From: Bremia lactucae
Taxonomy: Eukaryota > Oomycota > Peronosporomycetes > Peronosporales > Peronosporaceae
Direction: 5' to 3'
NCBI RefSeq assembly: GCF_004359215.1
Contig: NC_090613.1
Coordinates: 297,166-361,165 of the forward strand
DNA: 64,000 nucleotides
Position numbers and translations under genes: made by a program. The notes beneath the pieces were generated by a model. It saw only the letters and a program-made list of their open reading frames with translations. It did no database searches and was not told where the DNA came from. Below, one piece after another: positions 10,943-20,858 of the stretch. The first letter of the stretch is position 1. Each line of letters begins with the position of its first letter.

Positions 10943-11001
10943 GTCCGTGTTGAATAGAACGTGGGTTTTTGTCGTTGAATGGACTAAGAAGTGCTACCAG
11001 G
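10943..11001 (-). other. Primer-binding-site region of B1
   Basis: Next to the 5' LTR the minus strand reads CC then TGGTAGCACTTC, two nucleotides from the LTR edge, followed by the untranslated leader. The family version is TGGTAGCACTTTGTAG. The first eight bases resemble the 3' end complement of an initiator-Met tRNA, but the full match is not shown. Confidence 0.4.
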
Positions 11002-11511
11002 TGTATCGGGGCTTCTTTCACTAGTTCTGAAAAGAACTAGATGACCTTACCCTAATTACGGTGTAGGTGAGGTGCCCCCCAAACTTCACGTACACAAGAG
11101 TGGGGAGGAAGGTTTCTAATAAGCTAAAGAGACTTAGCTTTAAAAGTCTAGACTAAGGCTTTAAATTGTAAAACTGTATCAATATACTTAGTTTTTTAAG
11201 TAACGATCTTCTATCTCCTACTGAACTTATTATATATATAACTAACTGTGTATGGTGCCTTTTTTACGTACCGCACAGTCGTGCCTTATAACGATTAACG
11301 GGGTTAATTAAAAATTAAATCAACCAAATCAATAGAACTAATGTCATATTGCATTAATATTACCAGATTTGGAAATATTGGAACTATTTAGTCAAATAAT
11401 TAATAAAGGTTATTATTTATACGTTTTTTTGCTTATTTCCTTTCATAGAACATAATATTAATTATTAATCTTTTAGGAAACAATACTTATGTAACGGGAC
11501 ACCCCGTTACA
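11002..11511 (-). repeat. Family-B LTR shared by B1 and B2
   Basis: A 510-bp LTR starting TGTATCGGGGC and ending CCCCGTTACA. To its left is B1 gag leader and PBS; to its right is the aORF side of B2. It therefore acts as 5' LTR of B1 and 3' LTR of B2, the arrangement expected from unequal recombination between tandem elements. Confidence 0.85.
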
Positions 11512-11652
11512 TCACCCCCCTTAACTAACAGTCACTATATTGACTGATGTATGGTGACAGGATTTACTATTATCTCTTTCCCTGTAATTTGCATTATTGG
11601 TTTTAATTAAAATGCGATTTTAGTTGCATTATTGAGTTTGATTAAAATCAAC

Positions 11653-12740
11653 ATGGCGACAAATAAGTCTGTGGGTGTGGCCAGAGAGGCCGCAAAGCTG
11701 GTTGCTGCACGGATCAGTGCAGCTGTTGGTAATGTAAATGTTTCACTAGACGCTAATGCGTCTACTGTGGGGAATACATCACCTCTTGCTCTCATTGAGG
11801 TGGCTGGAATATGTCATCTATTGATAATATTGCATGTGACGGTGACAAGTCACCTGCTACTTCAATCGTAGGCGACTGGTTGAAGACACCGGCACCGCTA
11901 ACTCGCGGCGACGGGATCGCTCGTGATCAATGTTCGCCTTCAAAAATAAATGGTGTGATTCAAATCACGGTGTTGATTCGGATACGTCAAACGAGGTGAA
12001 CATGATTTTTCCTCCCGCGCCACATCCCTTGACGGATTCGAGTGGTGAGAAGCGTTTTCTTGTTTATAGCTTCTCGACACTGTGAGGTAAAGGGGGTTCG
12101 AACGAGTTATCTCGTTCGTTGGCGAGGGCATCCACCTACGCAGGATAGTTGGAAACCCCGTATCCAACTAATGTTGGACGTTCCGGGTATCGTCTTGCAG
12201 TACGACGAGACCCATCCTCCCCCACGGATTAGGCTACCCTTAGAGGGCAACCAAGAACTTTTTCCAGAAGCGATCCGCAACGTATTGCGGTCCCTCTCCT
12301 GTTGGTTCATCTTAACGTTAACGTCAACTTGGCCCTTGAAGCGATCCCTACAATCACTCTTTTCCTGATAATGCAAACTAGCACTACCAGCAACACTCTT
12401 CCTTCGCGACCACTTAGTTCCCGGTGACGCATACTAACTTTAGGCGATGACGGTTGATTCTGTTTCTCGTGATCAGTTAATAAATGTGCGCAGGTTGCGA
12501 CTGATCAGCTGGCGAACGCGAGTACACATCAGTCCCTACAAAACGTGCTGGTGACAGCTCGTCAGAAGATCTCTTCCTTCGAGGAAAGAGTGGATTGTAT
12601 GGTTCATGAGAATCAGACTCTGTTCCGAGACCTTATTTTTTTTTGGCTCGGAACCATCAAGCTTTGGCGGACGCCCTAGACCGTTCCGGTGTAATCCGGA
12701 ATCGGAAGAAGCCTCGTACTGATAATACAGGCGGAGACGG
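11653..12740 (+). pseudogene. aORF of B2, broken by an internal inversion
   Basis: The start MATNKSVGVAREAAKL at 11653 matches B3. After about 85 codons the sequence jumps near 11909 into the reverse complement of a distal part, returning to the normal direction near 12444. The C-terminal helix and tail (LADALDRSG, then IRNRKKPRT) are at about 12655-12720. The N-terminal Met-x-Asn-Lys-Ser start is shared with the family-A copies, which begin MVNKSM. Product unknown. Confidence 0.65.
11909..12444. other. Inverted segment within B2
   Basis: Compared with B3, this block is flipped: 11909-12230 is the reverse complement of about 53990-54300 and 12230-12443 of about 53269-53490, while 53490-53990 is missing. 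As a result the chromodomain (SYLVRWRGHPPTQDSW, about 12095-12150) lies on the plus strand although the element is on the minus strand. Confidence 0.8.
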
Positions 12741-13250
12741 CATACTACAAGGCAGATCGATCGTGTACGCCTTGTCTTGACGATGTAGTACACATATTGG
12801 GCCGATATACCTGAGCAGTAATTTATTACTGCCCACATTCGTCACTACATGTTATGGTAGGTTTACCGTAGACAGTAGGACTAGGTTATAAATATTAAAT
12901 GAAAGCATGTGTAATCTTCCATTTTTGTCAGAGTTCCATTTTGTCGGCCCACCACATCAGCGATGGAATCCTGTACGAAACATACCACTGCTTCTCTAGC
13001 CAACAATTAATCACCTGCTGCCTCGATTTTATTTTTGCTTGCAGTGCGACCGGCTCGCCCTGCGGAGATATCAACCTTTATACAATTGAGAGTATTAACG
13101 TTCTCATTTATAATATTGTTTTCGATGCTGAGTCTTTCAGCATCGTTATCAAAGTCAGAAATAGCATTATTGTTATTACTTAGTTTGTCCACTTCAATGT
13201 TAAAAAAATAAACATTGGTATCCTTCGCATTGACCTTAGGGCTTATGCGT
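12536..13250 (-). pseudogene. Integrase C-terminal region of B2
   Basis: Minus-strand pieces of the post-integrase region: MTNVGSNKLLLRYIGP (12657-12845), part of the GPY/F module, and a linker with NNNNAISDFDNDAERLS (13007-13192). The catalytic core is absent because the element is truncated. Confidence 0.6.
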
Positions 13251-13373
13251 GATGAGCAAGAGCTAGAAGATTTTTCGCTCGAGCGAGTCCCTCTCCCCCT
13301 TTAATAAGAGTCATCACTCCTATATTAGAGCTGTCTAATTTGGCTCGGCTTTTAGCAGCAATGGCACTTAGAN

Positions 13374-14462
13374 GAGCCAAGGATCAGCTGGCAGCATCGA
13401 TCCGTAAAGATGCCTGCCACTTGTTCATCAGATGGCCATCTGATGAACGTTTGGAGCGTCCACAAGCGTGTGAATGTACTACGAGTGAGTGCGATGGCCT
13501 CACTTGTGGTACGGTCGTTAGTACGACTGCACAAGATCACAATGGGATACTAATCACCCTGTGAGACAGCTGCCGGCGGCTGTGCGAATGCACAGGCAGC
13601 GCCAAAGGCCCACCACTCTAATAAGTCAAGTGGATTAGGACATGAATGTACGCCTGCCGGTTGACATCCAAGGAAGATACCGGTTGCACAAAAGGGACAT
13701 CACGGTGATCCTAGGTCGAGAAGAGAGTCGACCGTAGAGGGCCCGACTGTGGTAGCGCAATCACAGTCGGAAGACGTTGAAGAAATAAGTCCCCACGTAC
13801 TTGAGACGTAATCTCCTTAAATAGTTAATGCTGAAGTGACTAGACATCAGCATCCTGAGGGATTAATCCCTGAATAGTGACCGATATTTGGCAAGCGGAA
13901 TTTTTTGCAGAGAACAAACGGGTTCCGAGCAGCTCATCGATGGACGAAAGTGTCCTCGATGTGAAGGCTCGGATTGAAAGATATGCTACTCAAGGGAGTC
14001 ACTTAAGACAAATCCGCTATACAAGGTTTTGATTGAATTCAGAAATATATTTCCTGAAGCAGTTCCATGCGAGTTGACTAAGGATAAAGGCAGTCGACAT
14101 GAGATCAAGCTCAAACCGGGCTCGAAGTACTGTGTCATGAAGCTGTGGCCACTGCTTCGTGAACAAGCACTTGTAGGGAGGTTGACTCTCTTACATGGCC
14201 CGCTTTTAATCGATCTATAAATAATTTATCGATCGATTGAAAGCGTGCCGTGAAAGGGAGTCAACCTTTCAACATAGCTCTCCGACCTTATGTGTGCGAA
14301 AGGCCACAGGAGGGTGGCGGATAGTGCACGCATTCAACAAACTGAATGCTGCAACGGTACCGGCTCAAACGCCGATACCTAGAAAAGACGTAATAATAGA
14401 TAGTATGTCTAAGATTACCATCTTTTCGTCTATGAATCTGGTGGATGGATTTTATCAGACCA
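13374..14462 (+). pseudogene. Protease-RT linker and RT N-terminus of A1
   Basis: From 13374 the frame gives ASIRKDACHLFIRWPSDERL and the TSECDGLTCG linker motif. The RT N-terminus follows (14029-14485) with VPCELTKDKGSRHEIKLKPG, KATGGWRIVHAFNKLNAAT and the beginning of MNLVDGFYQ, where it stops abruptly. It lacks the YxDD box, so it cannot be an active polymerase. Confidence 0.75.
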
Positions 14463-15310
14463 ACAAGTGGGCATCGTGGACGTGAGAAAACTTATCTCAC
14501 AGTAATCGCGACTTTTACTGGCCCCGCCAGTATCAGTTCGTGCGCAAGCACATTCGTGCTTGCGTGGTATGTCAACGGGTGAAACCTAGCCCTTCATCCC
14601 GTACAGCTCTCCAACCTCTACCACTTCCGGCAGAATGTAGGCAGTCCGTATCTATGGACTTCGTCTTCGGATTTCCCGAAGACGATCACAAAAACAATGC
14701 AATCCTTGTTTTTGTAGACAGATTCCGCAAGATGGTACATCTTGCTGCAGTACCAGAGTCGATCACGGCTCCGAGCTGTGCCCGTATCTTTATCGACACG
14801 GTCTTCAAACTCCACGGTTACCCCGTGAACTGGTCTCGGATAGAGATCCACAGTTTACGGCGGAGTTTCGGCAATCCGTGTTCCGATCTCTCAGAACACG
14901 GCTGACTAAGTCAATTTCTGATCATTTAGATACAGATGGTGAGGCGGAACGCGTAAATAGCGTACTCAAATCGATAATTTGAGATTACGTCGAATCGTAT
15001 TCGAATTAAAGCGTCTTTTTACAGATGGTCAAATTCGCCATCAATAATTCGGTGCATGCGTCTACAACGCATACCCACCCAAGTAGAGGTATCCTCTACT
15101 TTAAAAGGAAGGTAGACTCGCACGAGCAAGCCATTTCTGGCTCATGCTCATCACGCGTCGAAGTTACCAACGACGCGAACGATGTCGATGTCGAAGCAAT
15201 CGACATCGAAGATGAGAAATTTCCATGGCAGTGCGCACAAAGCGCACTGGAAAAGACAGAACAAATGGGTAAGCAGAGGAATTTCTGCTGGCTCGAGAGT
15301 CAGTAGTCCG
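14463..15310 (+). pseudogene. Integrase of A1
   Basis: The junction fuses RT directly to the integrase zinc-binding region (SGHRG-type, frameshifted), continuing into FYWPRQYQFVRKHIRACVVC and the core with MDFVFGFPEDDHKNNAILVF (14540-14905). Frameshifts follow in the second Asp block near 14830, and the third catalytic residue lies near 14945 with part of the DGQTERVN block altered. Inactive. Confidence 0.75.
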
Positions 15311-16251
15311 TTCCGTACAGGATTCCATTGCTAACGCAATAGACCGTCAGGACGGAACGCAGACAAACATGGAAGAGCAAATTTGAAATTAATCATCTAG
15401 CACTACTGCCAACGGTAAACTTATCTAATCATTTCGTCAATAATGTGGGTAGCAGTAAACTACTACCCAAGTTCATTGGGCCTTTCCGTGTACTGCATTG
15501 CAGAGGCTAATCGTACACAATAGAATTGCCACGCAGAATGCGACGGCATCCTATGTTTTATGATGGTCGGCTCCGCCCGTACCATCAGTACGCGTTTTTT
15601 TCCGAGGACGGATCTGACCACCCTTTTCAAGAATCCCTAAAACATTCTTGTGGTCACGAAACAGATTCTCACGTTGAATCTAAAAATTCCCATGTCGGGT
15701 CCGAATGATCCTCGAAGCCGCGATGAGCTGACGACAGCTCATCACGAAGAGCATGATATTTCCGTTCGTACTCCAACATGAAGTACGCACTCTTTGAACG
15801 GTCTTCCAACCGTTCGATATAGTGAGCCTACACCGTCTGCTTCAACGAGCGACGCTTACCGCACTCGTGATAGAGTCCCTCCTTCAAATCATTGAGGAAG
15901 TGATCAAGTTTGTCGATCTTCGACTTTAGATCCGACCCATGTGTCGGATCTAATTTCTCCTCCTCCGCCACAACCATTGGTGGATTCCCACGGTGGTCAA
16001 CGTTTCCTTGTGGAACGTATCCAAAACCACCGTGATGTGAAGGGGCAGCGAACGAGTTAACTTGTTCGCTGGTGCGGTTATCCACCTTCACATGACAGCT
16101 GGGAGCCTCGTTCCCAGATCATGGTTGACGTTGAGGGCCTCATCTCTCAGTATGACGAGATCCATCCAGTGGATCAGAAGGTCCATCGGAAAACAAGCGC
16201 CTCTGGCGCTTGTAGATCGATTGCAAAACGTCAATCGCATCGCGCATCTCG
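15311..16251 (+). pseudogene. GPY/F module, linker and chromodomain of A1 pol
   Basis: IGPFRVL (about 15476-15496), HPMFYDGRLRPYHQYAFFSE (15543-15602), a linker, then the chromodomain RWCGYPPSHDSWEPRSQ at about 16067-16117 and a short tail ending in SHRASR and a TAG at about 16251. A stop lies just before the chromodomain. From 15551 to 16251 the opposite strand carries the aORF, so the two genes overlap tail-to-tail for about 0.7 kb. Confidence 0.7.
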
Positions 16252-17248
16252 ATAGAGATGCGAGCCCTTCCTTTGGGCGAAGAAAGGAAATAGACATCCC
16301 CTTTTCCTCACTTCGTGTTGTCAACACATCATGGACAGGGATCACCCCACGTGAGGCATGGAAGTCTTGCCTCACGTGACAACCGATGCAATTTATACCT
16401 TGCACCGGTTGGAGTTCGTTTCTCAAATTTAACGCGATTCGTGTTAAGTCTCTGAAGCCAGGCTTCGCGTCTTATGTCTTTGACATTGCGAATGAACGCA
16501 CTCCAGGCTTGCGTGAACGAGATTTTTTCTGGCTTGTTGTTGCCATGTACCATCGATGCTTTTTTTTTCTTAAGCATCGAGATAGAAATTTTTCTCATCG
16601 CGAAAGTTCTTCGCGCTGGATCAAGCCCATACAGCTTTGTCGCACTAAATTAAGGATATTTATTGCGAGGAATAGTCTCTCCAGACAAGCTATTGACAAG
16701 CCGTTCGGGCAAAAGCCATGGCTTCTTCTCAGGGAAATACAAGACATTTATGGTCTACGCCCCCCTGAGTGGTGGTACCCACTGAAGAAGGGCACCACAA
16801 GTACGTTTAATACGATGGATTACGCCATCGTTATCACCACGCACAGAAATATATGCGAGTGACGGCACGGGAGACGGTGCTGGCGATGAGGAATCATCCT
16901 CATCCTCGGAACCAAACATGCTATAGCGAACGCTATTCGCACGTCCATCCGATTGCCCCCCTCATTCGGAGAGTCATAGTCAGCCACTTGGCGATGATCA
17001 GGCGAATGTTCTGCTCTCTCCGATTCAGCCATTTCGTCCGACTCGCATTCGTAGTCGACCTCCAAAGAGGTGTCGCATTCACGTGGTGTATCACCACGTG
17101 CACCCGCAACATTTAGAGTCGCTGGAGAAGATGACACTACCACAGACGGAACGTCTGCCGCAAGAGACAATAATGCGTCGCCCGCGGCTGCATGAACCAC
17201 AGCCGAACGTGCCGCGCTATTCACATACCGCATGGACTTGTTAACCAT
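15551..17248 (-). pseudogene. aORF of family-A element A1
   Basis: Starts MVNKSMRYVNSAARSAAVHA at 17248, 119 bp inside the 3' LTR. Visible blocks in order: Ala/Ser-rich N-terminus, acidic Ser/Asp/Glu region, FEKRTPTGARYKLHRL with CLTWGDPCP (about 16340-16430), EMRDAIDVLQSIYKR (about 16210-16255), a linker with NSFAAPSHHGGFGYVPQGN (15828-16091), the coiled coil SKIDKLDHFLNDLKEG, and a basic RPRKKTRTDGTGG tail ending at 15551. Frameshifts separate blocks. No known family is recognised. Gag is excluded because a real gag is present elsewhere in the family. Antisense promoter in or near the 3' LTR is inferred from position. Confidence 0.65.
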
Positions 17249-17366
17249 GCGATAGAATTTAAAATGATGGCTCTGACCAATACAACACCGTTTTTAATAA
17301 AGTGGTCCTATAGTGACCACTCCCCCCAATGACAGTCAGAGTGATCGTCGTTTAAAGGAGGGGTGA
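17249..17366 (+). promoter_or_regulatory. Polypurine tract and aORF upstream region of A1
   Basis: Immediately before the 3' LTR the plus strand reads AAAGGAGGGGTGA (17354-17366), a likely polypurine tract for plus-strand DNA priming. The same short interval is the 5' flank of the aORF on the other strand, so any aORF promoter must lie here or in the LTR. Confidence 0.55.
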
Positions 17367-17805
17367 TGTAACAGGGTGTATCGTTACGTAAAATTAACAC
17401 TTAAAGGTTGTTAATTAGTATATTATCTTAAAGTAGATAATATTTGAGAAATATACTTTATGTAGTAATATTCGGAAAGCTTATCCATTGGTCGATATAG
17501 ACCAGTACATATACTTGCTCCGCAGTCCAGTCAGCGCTGGACGCGTGCAAAGAGAAAGACAGATAAGACTTTTAGTACATGTTTTGTATTAGTTTATAAT
17601 TAAGTTCGTATTAAGTAGATAGACAAGAAGAACTTAATTATATTAATACAGTTTTTAATTAACCCTCTTTAAAGCAAGTGTTTTAAAGAGTAGACTTCCT
17701 CTGCACGTAGTAGTGTACGTGAAGTGACGTGAGGCACCACTCGCACTGAGGCAGTGCGAAGTGGACTTGTACTGAAGCAGTACAAGTCGGCAGCCCCCCG
17801 TTCCA
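17367..17805 (+). repeat. Family-A 3' LTR of A1
   Basis: A 439-bp LTR beginning TGTAACAGGG. Near its end it has two perfect stem-loops: stem TCGCACTG with loop AGG (17741-17759) and stem CTTGTACTG with loop AAG (17766-17786). The terminus is slightly damaged (CCCCGTTCCA) and joins a family-B LTR remnant. Confidence 0.85.
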
Positions 17806-17975
17806 GGGTTGATTAGGCCTTAAATTAACCTATCAATAGAGCTAATATCCTATTGCATCAATATTATCCAAATTGGAAATTAGTACTATTTAAGTCAAAA
17901 TTATTGAAGATAATTTTGTACTTTTTTGCTTTTTTCCTCTTTTAGGAAATAATACTTATATAACGTGACACCCCG
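17806..17975 (-). repeat. Family-B LTR remnant downstream of gene 2
   Basis: Matches the right third of the family-B LTR, from GGTTGATT to ACACCCCG, and lacks the final TTACA. The left part is replaced by the family-A LTR. It lies downstream of secreted-protein gene 2 in the same relative orientation as the solo LTR downstream of gene 1. Confidence 0.75.
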
Positions 17976-18287
17976 GCTATTTATTACTAGAAATCATTGG
18001 CTCAAGAGGCTTTACAGAAGCGACGACAAATAGAGCAGAGATAAGAGTACATTCTGTGCAAAAATGTATTCGATCGAAGCTGTGGCAGAAGATGACATTG
18101 TTAATCAGTGTCGTAGGAAATATCGTTTTGCCACAATTAATATCTCGTCTCTAATAACATCACCAGTCGTGGTATGAAAGAGTTTCCACCCAAAAGCAAA
18201 AGTAATAATTTACTTCATTTGTAACGTGTCTTTTCTCCCTTCCAATAAAATGACCGTTTGAAATCCTAGAATTTCTGAATTGGCAAC
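17976..18287. other. 3' flank of secreted-protein gene 2
   Basis: No gene seen. It aligns in reverse to the 3' flank of gene 1 (about 2000-2294), including GAGACGAGATAT and TAAATAGCC-like blocks, so it belongs to the duplicated unit. Confidence 0.6.
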
Positions 18288-19958
18288 TCAAGCTTCAGAC
18301 AACGTAACCAGCCTTTTTTTTTTTGTTTTTTGCTTTGCCTCCACCACCGCCCATAACTCTGGTGCAAACTCTGCGTTTCTCGATAACGGGATGGAGCTTT
18401 CCAATTCATGGCTCGGAGTGTAAATCACTCGGCCAATAATTTCTTCGAGATAATCGATCGAATAATTTGCATTCTCCATAATGTTAATCATTTCTTCTGC
18501 CGGATTCAGATCTGGGTGACAGACAGACTTTACGAACTTTGCCCAAAATTTAAAGAATAAGCTCTCAAAAAGCTTAAAACCTACCAAATTCAAGTCGAAA
18601 AAGTAGAATAGATCGACTGGATCAATTTTTTTAGATAAAAGAAACTTTTCCGCGATTAGAAAAAGTTTATCCTCGAATTCGACGTCCCTTTTAGTTACAG
18701 CAAACAAAATTAAAAACTCCGCATCTGTAAGCTCCAAGTTCAACATGCCAAATCTCTTTATTGCAAAAGGCACTTTTTCCGTTGACATGTAGAAACGAAA
18801 CCACGTCTCACAGTGTGGACTCAACACCACATCCTCTTCCTTCAATTTTTTAAGTCCTAGTATTTGAAATACTGCTTCGTGCTTAACTTTTCGTCTTGTC
18901 CAATCTAGCAGTAACTCGTTTTCCAATCCAAGAGCAAAGACTCGCGTGTCCGCATTTTTTTGTGGCGCAGCTACTATTCTGGCAATGTCTGAATCCTCTG
19001 CATGTTTATATTCCCTCATTTGCAGGTATAGAATTTGATACGGATGAATGTCTCTTATTTCTCTTTGAAATGATAAGGCGAGGTAAATCCAGATGTGAAT
19101 AGCCGGTGTATTAAATATTTCGTCAACGTCAACGTTCTCAAATAGACGACGAAATAGATCTACCGGTTCAACGATGCGCCATTCATCCAACAGCATTTCT
19201 CGTAAGGCCAGTGCAAGCTCGTTCACTATAGAATGGTCATCGATGTCTAGTTGTGCCACCATGTTGGCGAAATCAAGATCGGTCAACCGTTCTCTTAGAC
19301 TGTCATAAAGAAGTTTAACATCCGTCGAAGGTCCTATATTAATCTTTTTTGCGTAAGCGAGACAAGTTAATAGCAACCGTTTGTTTAAGGCATTGCCGTC
19401 CACCGCATTAATTTTCAAGAGAGAGAGGATCCGTTCTAGTTGAAGTCCTTGCGAGGCCCAGTCATCTAGCTGGCAGCGCTCAAGTTCTGCAGCAATGTCA
19501 TGCCTAGTCTTAGCTGCAGCGATAAAATTTGCCACTGCCAAGTCATCATAGCGTGCTTTTAGATTACGGTACGTATTCTGTATGATGGTTTTTTGAACGT
19601 CGGCGGTCTCATGCGAAAGCTCCGACGTGGCCTCAGCGAGATCGAAAAAGTTGACGGCATCCGTTTCTCTTCCTGCTTTTTTCATTAGGAGAAAAGCCTT
19701 CCCCAAGAGCTCTTTAATATTTTTCTCGAGTTTATGAATATCTCTCGACTCCGTGTCATTGCTGCCTCCATCCATCGTAGCATTTGTGAGCATCTTAAAA
19801 CAACAGGCGCCTTGGTTTTCTATAGCATTAGGTGCTGCATTCATCGCTGTGGTAGTGTTAATGCAGAGCACCAAAGCAAGCCACCACAGTAAACGGAACC
19901 AACACCGGTGCGCAACAAGCTTCACCTTGCTTAAGTCATTGCGGTTATTGTGCCACAT
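18288..19958 (-). CDS. Secreted WY-like helical protein, copy 2 (candidate oomycete effector)
   Basis: Intronless gene of 556 residues from the ATG at 19958 (Met-Trp-His start shared with copy 1). An in-frame ATG at 20123 would add 55 residues before the signal segment, which would weaken secretion. The signal-like hydrophobic run WFRLLWWLALVLCI is followed by NTTTAMNA. Helical modules follow with W/L/Y spacing, for example DDWASQGLQLERILSLL. No RxLR or EER motif. The C-terminal tail TKKKRLVTLSEA is longer and more basic than in copy 1, after an A-rich stretch at 18310-18330. The whole reading frame is open, so it may be expressed. A family-A LTR lies 0.4 kb upstream, head-to-head. Role in host interaction is inferred from family resemblance. 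Confidence 0.75.
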   Translation of the reverse strand: MWHNNRNDLSKVKLVAHRCWFRLLWWLALVLCINTTTAMNAAPNAIENQGACCFKMLTNATMDGGSNDTESRDIHKLEKNIKELLGKAFLLMKKAGRETDAVNFFDLAEATSELSHETADVQKTIIQNTYRNLKARYDDLAVANFIAAAKTRHDIAAELERCQLDDWASQGLQLERILSLLKINAVDGNALNKRLLLTCLAYAKKINIGPSTDVKLLYDSLRERLTDLDFANMVAQLDIDDHSIVNELALALREMLLDEWRIVEPVDLFRRLFENVDVDEIFNTPAIHIWIYLALSFQREIRDIHPYQILYLQMREYKHAEDSDIARIVAAPQKNADTRVFALGLENELLLDWTRRKVKHEAVFQILGLKKLKEEDVVLSPHCETWFRFYMSTEKVPFAIKRFGMLNLELTDAEFLILFAVTKRDVEFEDKLFLIAEKFLLSKKIDPVDLFYFFDLNLVGFKLFESLFFKFWAKFVKSVCHPDLNPAEEMINIMENANYSIDYLEEIIGRVIYTPSHELESSIPLSRNAEFAPELWAVVEAKQKTKKKRLVTLSEA

Positions 19959-20359
19959 CTGAATAATCGAGACTAGCAACTTTCTGTTATATGGAAGTTC
20001 AGTTTTGTCTCTTGTTGTAAGGGAACGCTGGGACAATCTGCTAGCATTCATTCTGTTTGTTATCGGTTTCTCAAATAACAAGCAGTAATACCTGAATAAC
20101 TTCCGCTGTTGCATTTCATGCAAATTATAATCAGAATCTTACCGTCAATGGTGCTGCCTACAATTATCGTTTTAGCGAATAATTTAGCTCCTACAAAGGA
20201 ATTAAGGCCGTCGCAGAGGTGCGAAAGACGTGCAGCAAGGACCATTGATGCATAGTCAATGACGTTTTTGGACATCTAATTTAGGACACAATTTTACGCA
20301 TGGTTAATGATCCAGCTTCCGGAACGTCCTCATTAACGTGAGCGTAAAAATACCCAGCT
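19959..20359 (-). promoter_or_regulatory. Upstream region of secreted-protein gene 2
   Basis: About 400 bp between the chosen start and the family-A LTR. It is retained only for copy 2; in copy 1 the LTR cuts in at 310/311. It contains a 71-codon open frame (20060-20275, minus; starts MSKNVIDYASMVLAARLSHL) that I do not recognise. It may be an older exon remnant or chance. The promoter of copy 2 probably lies here. Confidence 0.4.
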
Positions 20360-20802
20360 TGTAACGGGGTGTATCATTACATGAAATTAACACTTAAAGG
20401 TTATTAATTAATATATTATCTAAAAGTAAGATAATATTTGGAGAATGTTACTTTACATAGTTGTATTAGAAAACCTTATTCATTGGTAAATATAGGCCTT
20501 TACATCTACTTGCTCCGCGGTCCAGTCAGCACTGGACGCGCGCAAAGAGAGAGACCAATAAGACTTTATTATATGTTCTGTATTAGTATATAATTAACAA
20601 GTTAGTTTTAAATAGATGGAAACGAAAGACCTTAACTTTATTAAATACAGTTTACCTTTAACCCTCTTTTAAGCAAGTTTTTAAAGAGAGTATTCCTTTG
20701 CACGGACTTGTGTACGTGAAGTGACATGAGATACCACTCGCACTGAAGCAGTGCAAAGTGAACTTGTACTGAAGCAATACAAGTCGGCAGTGCTCCATTA
20801 CA
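20360..20802 (+). repeat. Family-A 5' LTR of A2
   Basis: A 443-bp LTR starting TGTAACGGGGTG and ending CTCCATTACA. Its start folds back on itself (TGTAACG and, eight bases later, a near-match to CGTTACA). It abuts the upstream region of secreted-protein gene 2. Confidence 0.88.
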
Positions 20803-20858
20803 CCTGATAACACTCTAAAGTCCGTCCAAGGATCGCAGCTCTCTCATCTAATATATCC
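20803..20858 (+). other. PBS and leader of A2
   Basis: After the LTR the sequence reads CC then TGATAACACTCTAAAG, a mutated form of the family PBS TGGTAGCACTTTGTAG seen beside the LTRs of A3 and B3. The gag start follows at 20859. Confidence 0.45.

Larger units (their letters stand above)
2773..11511 (-). mobile_element. Family-B Ty3/gypsy chromovirus B1, decayed
   Basis: Minus-strand element of about 8.7 kb. In its own direction it reads 5' LTR (11002-11511), gag, protease, a long linker, RT, RNase H, integrase and chromodomain. Convergent with pol, an aORF remnant lies on the plus strand next to the truncated 3' LTR (2773-3150). All frames are broken. A patchwork segment lies at 8.5-9.2 kb. 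Its 5' LTR also serves as the 3' LTR of the next copy, B2. Confidence 0.8.
11512..13315 (-). mobile_element. Family-B element B2, 5'-truncated
   Basis: Only the 3' portion survives: aORF (plus strand) and the pol C-terminus (minus strand) up to the integrase tail. It is cut near 13315, just before the single N at 13373, where an oppositely oriented family-A element begins. It carries an internal inversion at 11909-12444. Confidence 0.75.
13374..17805 (+). mobile_element. Family-A element A1, 5'-truncated and internally deleted
   Basis: Plus-strand element that begins inside the protease-linker region beside the N at 13373. It continues through RT, jumps from RT to integrase at about 14462 (loss of about 1.9 kb including the RT active site and RNase H), then runs through chromodomain, convergent aORF and a 3' LTR at 17367-17805. 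Confidence 0.8.

Noticed and set aside
20803..20820. tRNA gene at the primer-binding region
   Set aside because: Only the short PBS-like stretch is present; no cloverleaf can be formed.
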